DNA of 64,000 nt from Limimaricola sp027213785 (GCF_050847355.1 NZ_CP193759.1:265296-329295); one strand, 5' to 3'; shown: positions 45,020-54,695, counted from the first letter of the stretch. Notes: generated from the letters alone by a model not told the origin. Translations and numbers: made by a program.

Positions 45020-45643
45020 ATGCTCACCCTCTACCACGCGCCGCTCAGCCGGTCGTCGCGTATCATACGCCTGATCGAGGAGCTGGGGGTCCGCGACCGG
45101 ATCGAGATCCAGATCGTGCCGATCCTGCGCAATGACGGGTCGCTCAGCCCGGGCGAGGCGCACAACCCCCACCCGGAGGGAAAGGTGCCGCTGCTCGTAC
45201 ATGACAGCGTCGAAATTTGGGAATCCAACGCCATTATCCTCTACCTTACCGACCTGTTTCCGCAGGCAGCGATGGGACCGGTGGCGGGCGACCCGATGCG
45301 CGGACGCTACCTGAGCTGGCTGGCCTGGTACGGCAACGTGGTCGAACCGGTGCTGGTCTTCGGCGCTGCCGAGCTGTCGCACCCCTATCTCGACCGCACC
45401 TTCCGGGGCCGGACCGAGATGATTGCGCGGCTGGCTGGCGCGCTGCAGGATGCGCCCTTCCTGATGGGCGAAGCCTTCACGGCGGCGGACCTGCTGCTCG
45501 TCTCGCCCTTCATATGGTTCCCCGAGGCCGCGCCGGACCATCCCGCGATCCGGGCCTGGATCGACCGATGCGAGGCCCGCCCCTCGGCGGTCAAAGCGGC
45601 CGCCTTCGACGTCGAACTACTGAGCCGCTCCGAGGTGGCTTGA
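45020..45643 (+). CDS. glutathione S-transferase family protein
   Basis: 207 residues. Thioredoxin-like N-terminal domain (LYHAPLSRSSRIIRLIEELG, then HPEGKVPLLVHD with cis-proline) and the SNAI motif (WESNAIILYL) for the gamma-glutamyl part of glutathione; helical C-terminal domain from about 85 with FTAADLLLVSPF. AAAGGA precedes the ATG. Cytoplasmic; substrate unknown. Followed by a hairpin. Confidence 0.9.
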   Translation: MLTLYHAPLSRSSRIIRLIEELGVRDRIEIQIVPILRNDGSLSPGEAHNPHPEGKVPLLVHDSVEIWESNAIILYLTDLFPQAAMGPVAGDPMRGRYLSWLAWYGNVVEPVLVFGAAELSHPYLDRTFRGRTEMIARLAGALQDAPFLMGEAFTAADLLLVSPFIWFPEAAPDHPAIRAWIDRCEARPSAVKAAAFDVELLSRSEVA

Positions 45644-45654
45644 GGCCTCGAAAC

Positions 45655-45684
45655 GGCACCGAACGGAACTCCGGCCGGTGCCGC
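45655..45684 (+). terminator. hairpin after GST gene
   Basis: CGGCACCG (45655-45662) pairs with CGGTGCCG (45677-45684) around 14 bases. It begins 12 bases after the GST stop. Confidence 0.5.
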
Positions 45685-46403
45685 TTCGGCCCTCCATGAC
45701 GCATCGTCGCGCCCGACCCGCCGTCCAAAGACCTGTGGATCTGCGCGGGCTGAGATCAAAGCGCCGGCGGGCCGCTACACCGGACACGGCTGTTGTCACG
45801 CTGTCGCCCTCCGGACTCGGGTTGCGATACGCGCCACGCGCCGTCCATGTTCGCGATCAGGCGCCGCCCAACCGCGCTGCATTCGGCGGCTTGCGGGCAC
45901 GGTTTCGCTGCGTTCTTCGGCAGACAGGTGTCTGCAATGACCCGCGCCTGCGTGAAATCCAAAAAATGACTGGCGGCCGCATGGGTTCTGCCTGTCGAAT
46001 AGCTAAGCGAGGTGGGCAAACCCCTGCCTCGGCCGCAACGGCGCGGCGGTTTCCGTCAGATCGACCCTCCCCGCGTGGCAACGGCGCTGCGCACTCTCCT
46101 GACACCCCCCGGATCGCGGGAGCCATGCCCTCTTGGGCGACGCTCTCCCGGATCGAAACCGTCGCGGCCCGGAGAACCCGGTTCCGCCCGAAACCCCGGA
46201 GGACGCTATGTCCCGCCACCCCCTCGTCATCGGTCATGGCCCGACGCGCCGCTCCGATATCTGCCGCGCAGCGCGCGCCACCGCCTGCCGCCCCACGCTG
46301 GACGCTCTCCTGCCCGCCCGGTCCGGCGGCCGGAACATCGAACCGGGATCGATCCCCGGCGCCTGATTGCCGGACACAGAAAAATATCGAGAAAGCTTAG
46401 AAA
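45685..46403. other. 719-base region before the FNT gene
   Basis: No supported gene; open frames are short and not protein-like. The promoter of the FNT/kinase/cyanase operon must lie here. The last 40 bases are A/T-rich with a weak GAGAAAG before the start codon. I see no clear regulatory palindrome. Confidence 0.4.
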
Positions 46404-47255
46404 ATGTCGTATGTCGCTCCCAAGGAATTCGCGGTCAAGATGGTCGATGCCGGCGAATCCAAGATATTCATGTCCACCAAGGACACCCTGATCCGGTCCT
46501 ACATGGCCGGCGCGATCCTCGCGCTCGCCGCCGCCTTCGCCGTGACCATCGCGGTTCAGACCGGCAATTTCCTCGTCGCCTCGCTGCTGTTCCCGGTCGG
46601 CTTCTGCCTGCTCTATCTCATGGGCTTCGACCTGTTGACCGGGGTGTTCACATTGGCGCCGCTCGCCGTCTTCGCCAAGCGTCCCGGCTGCACCTGGGCC
46701 GGCGTGCTGCGCAATTGGGGCCTCGTCTTCTGCGGCAATTTCGCGGGCGCGATGACCACGGCGATCCTGATGGCGGTCGTTTTCACCACCGGCTTTTCGG
46801 CCGAGCCCGACGCGGTCGGCCAACGGATCGGCACCATCGGCGAGGCCCGGACCATCGGCTATGCCGCCGCCGGCGGCGCCGGGCTGCTCACCGTCTTCGT
46901 GCGCGCGATCCTGTGCAACTGGATGGTCTCCACCGGCGTCGTCGCCGCGATGATGTCGACCTCGACCTCGGGCAAGATCATGGCGATGTGGATGCCGATC
47001 CTCGTCTTCTTCTATCTCGGCTTCGAGCATTCCATCGTGAACATGTTCCTGTTCCCCTCGGGCATCATGCTGGGCGGTGAATTCACCTGGGCGGACTACT
47101 TCATCTACAACGAGATCCCGGTCGTGCTGGGCAACCTCGTCGGCGGCCTGACCTTCGTGGGCGGCATGATCTACATGACCCATTTCCGGGAATCCCCCAA
47201 GCGCAACGCCAAGTTCGCGCGCAACGACGACATGACCGGCCTCGCCGCCGAGTGA
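46404..47255 (+). CDS. formate/nitrite transporter (FNT) family channel
   Basis: 283 residues, six helices. FNT landmarks: MAGAILALAAAFAV, LTGVFTLAPLAVFAKRPGCT, CGNFAGAM, ILCNWMVSTGVV and GFEHSIVNMFLFPSGI. These pentameric channels pass formate, nitrite, bicarbonate or similar small anions. Its operon with cyanase suggests nitrite or cyanate entry, or bicarbonate supply for cyanase (inference). The homologue nirC usually accompanies nitrite reductase, not seen here. Confidence 0.9.
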   Translation: MSYVAPKEFAVKMVDAGESKIFMSTKDTLIRSYMAGAILALAAAFAVTIAVQTGNFLVASLLFPVGFCLLYLMGFDLLTGVFTLAPLAVFAKRPGCTWAGVLRNWGLVFCGNFAGAMTTAILMAVVFTTGFSAEPDAVGQRIGTIGEARTIGYAAAGGAGLLTVFVRAILCNWMVSTGVVAAMMSTSTSGKIMAMWMPILVFFYLGFEHSIVNMFLFPSGIMLGGEFTWADYFIYNEIPVVLGNLVGGLTFVGGMIYMTHFRESPKRNAKFARNDDMTGLAAE

Positions 47256-47273
47256 TCGTCCCTCACGGGCTCC

Positions 47274-47304
47274 GCTCCGGCGGGGCCCCTCCCTTCGCCG
47301 GAGC
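47274..47304 (+). promoter_or_regulatory. hairpin covering the start region of the PP2C-kinase gene
   Basis: GCTCCGGCG (47274-47282) pairs with CGCCGGAGC (47296-47304). The GGAG that would act as Shine-Dalgarno for the ATG at 47311 is inside the right arm, so folding would limit ribosome access. Confidence 0.4.
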
Positions 47305-47310
47305 CCCGCC

Positions 47311-49035
47311 ATGCCGAAGGACACCAACGCCCCCGATACGCTGCGCGTGTCGATCGGCCAGTTCTCCTCGGCCGGGCGCAAGCCGGAGAACCAGGATTTC
47401 CATGGCGCGCTGATCCCCGAGGGCGAGGCGCTGGCGCTCAAGGGCATCACGCTGGCCGTGGCCGACGGCATCTCCTCCTCGCGCGTGAGCGCCGAGGCCG
47501 CCGAAACCGCGGTGAAGGCCCTGCTCGCCGACTATTACGCGACGCCGGACAGCTGGACCGCAAGGACCGCGGCGACCCGGGTAATCGCCGCCACCAATGC
47601 CTGGCTGCACGGGCAGAACAACTCGGTCGGTGACATCAACCAAGGCCGCGTCTGCACCCTCTCGGCCCTGATCGCCAAAGGCCACGAGGCACATGTCCTG
47701 CATATCGGCGACAGCCGGGTCAGCCGCCTGACCGGCGCCAGCCTCGAGCCCCTGACCACCGACCACCGCCTCGCCCTCTCGGCCGAGGAATGCTATCTCG
47801 GCCGGGCTCTCGGCATCGACGCCACGGTCGAGATCGACTACCGGCGCGTGCCGCTTTCGGTAGGCGATATCTTCCTGCTGAGCACCGACGGGGTGCACGA
47901 CTTCATCACCGGAACGATGGTCCGCGATGCGGCCGCAACCGGTGATCTGGACCAAGCGGCGCGGCAGCTCGCGGACGGCGCGCTGCGGGCCGGAAGCCGC
48001 GACAACCTGACGGTCCAGATCCTGCGCGTCGACGCCCTGCCCGACGGTGCGGACGCGCTTGGCACCGATGCCGCCCGGCTTCCGGTGCCGCCGCTGCCGA
48101 GACCCGGCGACAACATCGATGGCTTTTGCATCCATCGCCAAATCCACGCCACCGCGCGCAGCCATGTCTATCTCGCCACCGGCGCGCAGGGGCGCGATGT
48201 CGCGCTGAAGATCCCCGCGACCGAGATGGCGCAGGACGAGGATTACCTGCGCCGCTTCGTGCTCGAGGACTGGATCGCGCGGCGGATCCGTTCCCCGCAT
48301 GTGCTGCGCGCGGCCGCGCGCGCCGGGCGGCCCACCGCGCTCTACGCCGTGACCGAACTGGTCCGGGGCGTCACCCTGCGCCAGTGGATGACCGACAACC
48401 CCGCGCCGCCGCTCGACCGGGTCCGGGACATCGCCGCCCAGATCGCCGCGGGGCTGCGCGCCCTTCACCGCCGCGAGATGGTGCATCAGGACCTGCGCCC
48501 CGAGAACATCATGATCGACGCGAGCGGCACGGTGACGATCATCGATCTCGGCTCGGCCGCAGTGGCGGGGGTCGAGGAAGCCCGGCCCGGCCTGCTGGGC
48601 CAGCTTCCCGGCACCTACCAGTACACCGCGCCGGAATACTTCGCGGGCGACGCGATCAGCTGGCGCTCGGACCAATACGCCCTGGGCGTAATCCTCTACG
48701 AGATGCTCTGCGGCAGGCTGCCCTATGGCACGCAGGTCGCACAGGTGCGGTCGCGCCGCGATCAAGCCCGCCTGACCTATCGCTCCGCCCGCGACGACGA
48801 CAGCACCCTGCCCGCCTGGATCGACATGACGCTGCGCCGCGCGACCCATCCCGACCCGCTGCGCCGCTACGACGCCCTGTCGGAATTCGTGGCCGATCTG
48901 CGCCGCCCCGGCGCCGACTGGCGCGCGGCGCGGCACGTGCCGCTGGTGCAGCGCAACCCCGTCCAATTCTGGCAGTCGGTCTCGGCGATACTCGCCCTGC
49001 TCTGCCTCGTCATGGCCGTCCGGATGGGCGGCTGA
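47311..49035 (+). CDS. PP2C phosphatase-Ser/Thr kinase fusion, membrane anchored
   Basis: 574 residues. PP2C domain (about 1-240): ADGISSS, HIGDSRVSRL, LSTDGVHDFI and RDNLTVQIL supply its metal-binding aspartates. Protein kinase domain (about 270-545): lysine in VALKIPATE, HQDLRPENIMI catalytic loop, IIDLG in place of DFG, APEYFAG and SDQYALGVILYEML. The glycine loop is degenerate. A C-terminal helix (about 555-570) anchors it. The same fusion accompanies nitrate/nitrite assimilation genes in Pseudomonas; here it lies between a channel and cyanase, so it may regulate nitrogen uptake. Confidence 0.88.
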   Translation: MPKDTNAPDTLRVSIGQFSSAGRKPENQDFHGALIPEGEALALKGITLAVADGISSSRVSAEAAETAVKALLADYYATPDSWTARTAATRVIAATNAWLHGQNNSVGDINQGRVCTLSALIAKGHEAHVLHIGDSRVSRLTGASLEPLTTDHRLALSAEECYLGRALGIDATVEIDYRRVPLSVGDIFLLSTDGVHDFITGTMVRDAAATGDLDQAARQLADGALRAGSRDNLTVQILRVDALPDGADALGTDAARLPVPPLPRPGDNIDGFCIHRQIHATARSHVYLATGAQGRDVALKIPATEMAQDEDYLRRFVLEDWIARRIRSPHVLRAAARAGRPTALYAVTELVRGVTLRQWMTDNPAPPLDRVRDIAAQIAAGLRALHRREMVHQDLRPENIMIDASGTVTIIDLGSAAVAGVEEARPGLLGQLPGTYQYTAPEYFAGDAISWRSDQYALGVILYEMLCGRLPYGTQVAQVRSRRDQARLTYRSARDDDSTLPAWIDMTLRRATHPDPLRRYDALSEFVADLRRPGADWRAARHVPLVQRNPVQFWQSVSAILALLCLVMAVRMGG

Positions 49036-49056
49036 ACCGTCCCACAGGAGGACCGC

Positions 49057-49524
49057 ATGAAAGACCTCGCATTATCCGACGACCTGACCAAGGAGGACGT
49101 GACCGTTCTGATCGTCCGGGCCAAGAAACGCGCCGGGCTGAGCTGGGAGGGGATCGCCGAAAAGATCGGCATGTCCCCGGTCTGGACCCATTCCGCGGCG
49201 ATGGGGATGAACGCCATGCCGGCGGAAAAGGCCGAAGCGCTGGCCACCCTTCTGGAGTTGCCCACCGAGGCGGTCGCGGTGCTGCAGGACAGCCCGACCA
49301 AGATCTGGGAGCAGACGGTGCCGACCGATCCCTGCATCTACCGCCTCTACGAGATCGTCGGCGTCTATGGCCCGACCATCAAGGCGCTGATCCACGAGAA
49401 GTTCGGGGATGGCATCATGTCGGCGATCGATTTCGACATGAAGATCGAACGGATCGAGAACCCGAAGGGCGACCGCGTGAAGATCGAGATGTCCGGCAAA
49501 TACCTCGGCTACAACGCCTGGTGA
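49057..49524 (+). CDS. cynS: cyanate hydratase (cyanase)
   Basis: 155 residues, standard size. The catalytic triad falls at exactly Arg96, Glu99 and Ser122 (in CIYRLYEI and GIMSAID), as in E. coli CynS. The N-terminal part is helix-turn-helix-like (KKRAGLSWEGIAEKIGMSP). It converts cyanate and bicarbonate to ammonia and CO2, giving nitrogen or detoxifying cyanate. CCACAGGAGG lies before the ATG. Last gene of the operon; a CGGGC/GCCCG hairpin follows at 49535-49553. Confidence 0.96.
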   Translation: MKDLALSDDLTKEDVTVLIVRAKKRAGLSWEGIAEKIGMSPVWTHSAAMGMNAMPAEKAEALATLLELPTEAVAVLQDSPTKIWEQTVPTDPCIYRLYEIVGVYGPTIKALIHEKFGDGIMSAIDFDMKIERIENPKGDRVKIEMSGKYLGYNAW

Positions 49525-49742
49525 GACAGTAGCGCGGGCTGGTAACAGGCCCGTGCCATGCAGCGATCGGTCGGTCCAACTCGACGACCCCGGCGGAAAC
49601 GACCGAACGGTCCCGGCTCGGCCGAGAACAGGACGCATTTGGCGGGTCAAATCGGCGCTCCACCGGTAGCGGGCCGCCAGAGACTTGCCCCCTGCCCCGC
49701 CCGCGACGGCCAGCCTCTCCGGTGAACCGACGCGGGACCATC

Positions 49743-51350
49743 TCACCGAAGGCCGAACCCGTCCCGGCTCCCGCCCAGCTCCACCCGCCGATCCAGCCGC
49801 AGCCGGTCCAGGAACGCCTCGTCGTGGCTCACCACCAGCAGCGCGCCGTCATAGCCGACGAGCGCCACCTCCAGCGCCTCGATCCCGTCGAGATCGAGAT
49901 GGTTCGTCGGCTCGTCGAGGATCAGCAGGGCCGGCGGCACCGGGCGGCCGATGGTGCAGGCGAGCCCCGCCCGCAGCCGCTCGCCACCGCTGAGCGACCT
50001 GGTCTGCCGCAACCCGTCCTCGGCGCGAAACCGGAACCGCGCCAGCGCCGCGCGGCATTCCATCTCCGGCGCCGCCGGGTTCAGCCGCTTGTAGGCATCG
50101 CGCAAGGACATCCCCGGCGCCAGCAGGCCGACATGCTGGTCGAGATAGGCGCAGGCGACCTCCAGCCGCACCGTCCCGGCGCAGGGCGCGCGCCGCCCGG
50201 CCACGAGGTCGAGAAGCGTGGTCTTGCCGCTGCCGTTCGGGCCGGTGACCGCGATGCGCTCGGGCCCGGTCATCACCAGCGACAGGTCGCGAATGACCGG
50301 GCGGTCCGGGTCGGGACCGGCGCCGACCCGGTCGAGCCGCAGCACCACCCGCGACCGCGCGAGGCCGGTGGGCGCGATCTCCATCGCCAGGGGCGCGACG
50401 ACCTCGATCGCCTCGCGCGCCGCCGCGACCCGCGCCTCCGTCGCGGCGCGCCGGTCCTCGCGCAGCCGCGCCCCGGCACCGCCGGAGCCCTCGGCCCGCT
50501 CCTTCGCCGCATCCAGTAGGACCTTCGCCTGGCCGCCCTTCGCCCGCCCCTTGCGGCCGCGGCCATCCTTGCGCGCCTTGCGCTCGGCCGCCTGCTGCGC
50601 CCGGCGCTTCTGCGCGGCGCGGGCCTTCTCGGCATCGGCCAGATCGTGCCGCGCCGCCTCGATCTCGCGCGTCTTCCACGCGCGGTAGGCGCTGTAGCCG
50701 CCGCCATAGCGCCGCGCCCCCAGCTCCGACAACTCGACGATCGCATCCATCTCCTCGAGCAGGTCGCGGTCATGGCTGACCACGATGGCGGCGCGCCGCC
50801 AGTCGCGCAGCACCGCCGCCACCAAGGTCCGCCCCGCCCGGTCGAGATTGTTGGTCGGCTCGTCGAGCAGCAGCAGGTCCGGTTCGGCGAAGAGCAGCGC
50901 CGCGAGACCGGCCCGCGTCCGCTCTCCGCCCGAAAGGCCGGAGAGCGGCGCCTTCGGGTCGAGGGCGAGGCCGCAGCGGTCCAGCGCCGCCGCCATGCGC
51001 GCGGGCAGCGTCCAGTCGGCCTCGGCCAGCTCGTCGAGACCGGCCAGCCCCGCCTCGGCCCGGTCGAGCAGCGCCAGCGCCTCGCGCGCCCCGAACAGCT
51101 CCGCGATGGTCTCGCCCTGCCCGAACCGGACGTCCTGGCGCAGCATCGCCATGCGCCCGTCGCAGCCGACCTGCCCTGAGCGCGGTCGCAGTTCCCCGGC
51201 GATCAGCCGCAGCAGCGTGGTCTTGCCGCTGCCGTTGCGACCGACGAGGCCGCTGCGCTCGGCGCCGAAGACGGCGTCGAGATCGGACAGGACGAGGGTG
51301 CCGTCAGGGGCGGACCATGAAAGATGGGAAAGGGTGACGGAGCTGGACAT
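49743..51350 (-). CDS. ABC-F family ATPase
   Basis: 535 residues with two ATPase domains in one chain and no membrane helices. First: GRNGSGKTTL (about 38), LSGGERTRAGL, LLLDEPTNNLD. Second: GPNGSGKTTLLDL (about 355), LSGGERLRAGL, LILDEPTNHLD. The linker (about 240-290) is very Lys/Arg/Ala-rich (coiled-coil P-site arm). ABC-F proteins act on ribosomes in translation or antibiotic protection; which applies is not clear. Single-gene unit, convergent with cynS across a 218-base gap. Confidence 0.88.
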   Translation of the reverse strand: MSSSVTLSHLSWSAPDGTLVLSDLDAVFGAERSGLVGRNGSGKTTLLRLIAGELRPRSGQVGCDGRMAMLRQDVRFGQGETIAELFGAREALALLDRAEAGLAGLDELAEADWTLPARMAAALDRCGLALDPKAPLSGLSGGERTRAGLAALLFAEPDLLLLDEPTNNLDRAGRTLVAAVLRDWRRAAIVVSHDRDLLEEMDAIVELSELGARRYGGGYSAYRAWKTREIEAARHDLADAEKARAAQKRRAQQAAERKARKDGRGRKGRAKGGQAKVLLDAAKERAEGSGGAGARLREDRRAATEARVAAAREAIEVVAPLAMEIAPTGLARSRVVLRLDRVGAGPDPDRPVIRDLSLVMTGPERIAVTGPNGSGKTTLLDLVAGRRAPCAGTVRLEVACAYLDQHVGLLAPGMSLRDAYKRLNPAAPEMECRAALARFRFRAEDGLRQTRSLSGGERLRAGLACTIGRPVPPALLILDEPTNHLDLDGIEALEVALVGYDGALLVVSHDEAFLDRLRLDRRVELGGSRDGFGLR

Positions 51351-51575
51351 GGGACAGGGCTTCTCGCGGCGATACCGAAGGGCGGAAGGCGGCGCGCACG
51401 TGGTCCATGTCGATAGATCTCCTCTGACCGGCGCAGGATACGCCCGTTCGCGCCCTGCGCAAAGTCACCGATGCGGGACGGACGCCCGACCGCGTCCCGG
51501 CCGAGGCGTCGCCCCCCTGTCCGCGAGCGGCCGGCCCCGGGACAGCCCGTCGCTGTCCCGGGGCCGGTGCGCCTG

Positions 51576-52610
51576 TCACGCGTCGAACCGGATCTGCACC
51601 TTGATCGCGCTGTTGCGGTCGCTGGCCAGCCGGAAGCCCTGCTCCGCCTCGTCGAGGCCGACCGCATGGGTGAGCAGCGGCTTGACGTCGATCCGGCCCG
51701 CGCGCATCGCGGCGACCCCTTGCGCGAATTCCTCGTGGAACCGGAACGACCCGCGCAGGTCCAGTTCCTTGGCGGTGACCAGCATCATCGGCAGCGACAT
51801 GTCGCCGCCCAGCCCCAGCTGCACCACCACGCCGCGCGGGCGCATCGTCGCCAGCGCCGGCGCGATCGCGGCCGCCACGCCGGTGCATTCGAACAGCACG
51901 TCGAAGCTGCCCTTGCCCGCCGCGTAGCCCGCGAGCGTTTCGGCATCCCGCCCGGTGTTGATCGTGACGTCGGCCCCGACCTGCCGTGCCACGCCGAGCG
52001 TGAAATCGGTCAGGTCGGTGGCCACGATCTCGGCCGCGCCCGCGTGACGCGCGGCGATGATCGAGAGCAGGCCGATCGGGCCGCAGCCGGTCACCAGCAC
52101 CCGCTTGCCCAAAAGCTCGCCCGCCCGGCGGGCCGCGTGCAGCGTCACCGCCAGCGGCTCGGCCATCGCCGCCTCGCCCGGGCTCAGCCCGTTCGCGAGT
52201 GCGCATTGCGCCGCATCGGCCACCAGCTCCTGCCGGAACGCCCCCTGGATATGCGGGAACGGCATGGCCGAGCCGTAGAAACGCATGTTCTCGCAGTGGT
52301 TCGGTCGCCCGGCATGGCATTGTGGGCAGCCGCCGCAGGGCCGCGAGGGCGAGACGGCGACGAGATCGCCGGCCTCGAGCCCGGTCACGCCGGGGCCGCA
52401 TTCGACGACCCGGCCCGACACCTCGTGGCCGAGGATCATCGGCTCGCGCAGCCGCACCGCGCCGAAACCGCCATGCGAATAGTAGTGCAGGTCCGAGCCG
52501 CAGATCCCGCCCCGCTCGATCGCGACGCGCAGCTGCCCGGGCCCGACCGCCTCGGAGGGGCGCTCCTCGACCCGCAAATCATGGGCGGCATGGATGACGA
52601 CGGCCTTCAT
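51576..52610 (-). CDS. idnD: zinc-dependent L-idonate 5-dehydrogenase-like enzyme
   Basis: 344 residues, medium-chain dehydrogenase. Catalytic zinc motif CGSDLHYYSHGGFG, GHEVSGRVVECG, structural zinc cysteines in CGGCPQCHAGRPNHC, Rossmann motif VTGCGPIGLL. The closest family feel is L-idonate 5-dehydrogenase, which makes 5-ketogluconate. It is divergent from an SDR of the gluconate 5-dehydrogenase type and a LacI gene, the usual idn set, and shares a palindromic operator. Confidence 0.86.
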   Translation of the reverse strand: MKAVVIHAAHDLRVEERPSEAVGPGQLRVAIERGGICGSDLHYYSHGGFGAVRLREPMILGHEVSGRVVECGPGVTGLEAGDLVAVSPSRPCGGCPQCHAGRPNHCENMRFYGSAMPFPHIQGAFRQELVADAAQCALANGLSPGEAAMAEPLAVTLHAARRAGELLGKRVLVTGCGPIGLLSIIAARHAGAAEIVATDLTDFTLGVARQVGADVTINTGRDAETLAGYAAGKGSFDVLFECTGVAAAIAPALATMRPRGVVVQLGLGGDMSLPMMLVTAKELDLRGSFRFHEEFAQGVAAMRAGRIDVKPLLTHAVGLDEAEQGFRLASDRNSAIKVQIRFDA

Positions 52611-52745
52611 CAGGCGCAAGCCCCATGGGCGCGGCGGGCGCATGCGCCCTGCCCGAGAGCCGATTGATGATCGAGTGGCTGGCCCATGTTCCCTCTCCTT
52701 CGGGCCGAAACGGCGCAGCCGCGCCAGACCCTGCTTGACTCGTTT

Positions 52746-52759
52746 TGTTATCGATAACA
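52746..52759. promoter_or_regulatory. TGTTATCGATAACA, LacI/GntR-type operator
   Basis: Perfect 14-bp palindrome between the divergent idnD and idnO-like genes. It closely resembles the E. coli GntR/IdnR site ATGTTACCGGTAACAT. Likely bound by the LacI-type protein coded at 53661. Confidence 0.75.
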
Positions 52760-52802
52760 TAGGTGGAGGCAGAGGACATGTCTACACCGTCGGGAGAGCT
52801 GG

Positions 52803-53594
52803 ATGACCCAAGGCAACGCGTATCTGGAGACCATGTTCGGCCTGTCCGGTCGGCGTGCCCTGATCACCGGCTCCTCGCAGGGGATCGGCCTCGCTCTGGC
52901 CCGTGGTCTGGCGCAGGCCGGGGCCCATCTCGTGCTCAATGGCCGCGACCCGGCCCGCTTGGAGCAGGCGCGCGAGACGCTCGCCACCGAGCTGCCGCAA
53001 GCCGAGATCGCCACCCTCGCCTTCGACGCGACGCGCCATGACGAGGTGCGCGCCGCGATCGACGGCTTCGAGGCGCAGACGGGCGCCATCGACATCCTCG
53101 TGAACAACGCCGGGATGCAGCACCGCACGCCGCTCGAGGATTTTCCCGCCGACCGCTTCGAGGCGCTGCTGCAGACCAACATCGCCTCGGTGTTCCATGT
53201 CGGCCAGGCGGCGGCGCGGCACATGATCGCGCGCGGCCACGGCAAGATCATCAACATCTGCTCGGTGCAGACCGCCCTCGCCCGCCCCGGGATCGCCCCC
53301 TACACCGCCACCAAGGGCGCGGTCGGCAACCTGACCAAGGGCATGGCGACCGACTGGGCCCGGCACGGGCTGCAATGCAACGCCATCGCGCCCGGCTATT
53401 TCGACACGCCGCTCAACGCCGCGCTGGTCGCCGACCCGGACTTCTCGGCCTGGCTCGAAAAGCGCACCCCGGCGGGGCGCTGGGGCAAGGTCGATGAGCT
53501 GGTCGGCGCCTGCGTCTTCCTTTCGTCCGAGGCGTCGAGCTTCGTCAACGGCCACGTCCTCTATGTCGACGGTGCGATCAGTGTCTCGCTCTGA
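52803..53594 (+). CDS. idnO: SDR, gluconate 5-dehydrogenase-like
   Basis: 263 residues. Cofactor motif TGSSQGIG (about 20), NNAG in LVNNAGMQHR, and YTATKGAV (Tyr-x3-Lys). Overall similar to IdnO/Gno, which reduces 5-ketogluconate to gluconate. Together with the divergent dehydrogenase it would turn L-idonate into D-gluconate, which gluconokinase at 57768 could phosphorylate. GGGAGAG precedes the ATG. Confidence 0.85.
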   Translation: MTQGNAYLETMFGLSGRRALITGSSQGIGLALARGLAQAGAHLVLNGRDPARLEQARETLATELPQAEIATLAFDATRHDEVRAAIDGFEAQTGAIDILVNNAGMQHRTPLEDFPADRFEALLQTNIASVFHVGQAAARHMIARGHGKIINICSVQTALARPGIAPYTATKGAVGNLTKGMATDWARHGLQCNAIAPGYFDTPLNAALVADPDFSAWLEKRTPAGRWGKVDELVGACVFLSSEASSFVNGHVLYVDGAISVSL

Positions 53595-53660
53595 TCCCGC
53601 ATCGACGCCGCGCGCGGGGCTGCGCCCCCGCGGCGTCTCGGCCTGACCGAGGGGCGGCGC

Positions 53661-54695
53661 ATGAGCCCGGGCGCGCGCGGCGCGGCGATCCGGATGTCCG
53701 ATGTTGCCCGGGCCGTGGGCGTCTCGGCGATGACCGTCTCGCGCGCCTTCAAGGGCGACGACAGCGTCAGGCCCGAGACCCGCGACAAGATCCTGCGAAA
53801 AGCGGAGGAGCTGGGCTACGTCTTCGACGCCACGGCGGCGAATTTGCGCCAGAACCGGACCGGCTTCGTCGCCGTCACCGTGCCCACCATCGACAGCGCG
53901 AACTTCGCCCAGACGGTGCGGGCGCTGACCCAGGGGCTGGCGCGGGAAGGTCTGCAGATCCTGCTCGCCAACACCGAGTACGATCCCGCGCAGGAAGAGG
54001 CCGTCATCGCGCAGCTGTTGCGCCGCAAGCCCGAGGCGGTGGTGCTGACCGGCGGGCAGCACACGCCCCGCACCCGGCAATTGCTGCGCGCCTCGAAGCT
54101 GCCGATCGTGCAGCTCTGGGACCTGCCGGACGATCCGCTGGATCACGTCGTGGGGTTTTCCAACGCCGCCTCGATCGGCCTGCTCGTCGATCACCTCGTG
54201 TCGCGGGACCGTCGGTGCATCGGCTTTCTGGGCGGCGATTCCGACCGCGATCCGCGCGGGCGGCAGCGCCGGGCCGGCTTCGTCGCGGCGATGGCGCGGC
54301 ACGGCCTCGAAACCTGTAGGCTGGCCCCGCTCGGCGAGCCGCCGATCAGCATGGCCGCCGGCGCGACGGCGCTCGACGCGCTGCTCGCGCGGTATCCCGA
54401 CACCGACGCGGTGATCGGCGTCTCCGATCTCGTGGCCTTCGGCGCGCTGGCCGAGTGCCAGCGGCGGCGGATCGCGGTGCCGGGCGCGCTGGCGCTCGCG
54501 GGCTTCGGCAATTACGAGATCGGCGCGGTCTGCGCGCCGCGTCTGACGACGGTCGACGCCCATGCCGAGCGGATCGGCGCCGAGGCGGCGCAGCTGGTCG
54601 GCACGCTCCTGAACGGCGACCGGTCCGGACCGCCCCGGCGCATCGAGATCCCGCCCGCTCTGATCATCCGCGAGACCTCGGGCGATCCGCGCTGA
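53661..54695 (+). CDS. LacI family regulator of the idonate genes
   Basis: 344 residues. HTH MSDVARAVGVSAMTVSRAFK (about 12-31) and periplasmic-binding-protein-like effector domain (about 70-335). Similar to GntR/IdnR-type repressors. It lies 66 bases after the SDR gene. The TGTTATCGATAACA palindrome upstream of the SDR gene is its likely target. An in-frame ATG at 53694 is an alternative start. Confidence 0.87.
   Translation: MSPGARGAAIRMSDVARAVGVSAMTVSRAFKGDDSVRPETRDKILRKAEELGYVFDATAANLRQNRTGFVAVTVPTIDSANFAQTVRALTQGLAREGLQILLANTEYDPAQEEAVIAQLLRRKPEAVVLTGGQHTPRTRQLLRASKLPIVQLWDLPDDPLDHVVGFSNAASIGLLVDHLVSRDRRCIGFLGGDSDRDPRGRQRRAGFVAAMARHGLETCRLAPLGEPPISMAAGATALDALLARYPDTDAVIGVSDLVAFGALAECQRRRIAVPGALALAGFGNYEIGAVCAPRLTTVDAHAERIGAEAAQLVGTLLNGDRSGPPRRIEIPPALIIRETSGDPR

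Noticed and set aside
49743..51350. Membrane transporter or efflux ATPase
   Set aside because: It has two ATPase domains, no membrane segments and no permease gene nearby; the layout is ABC-F.
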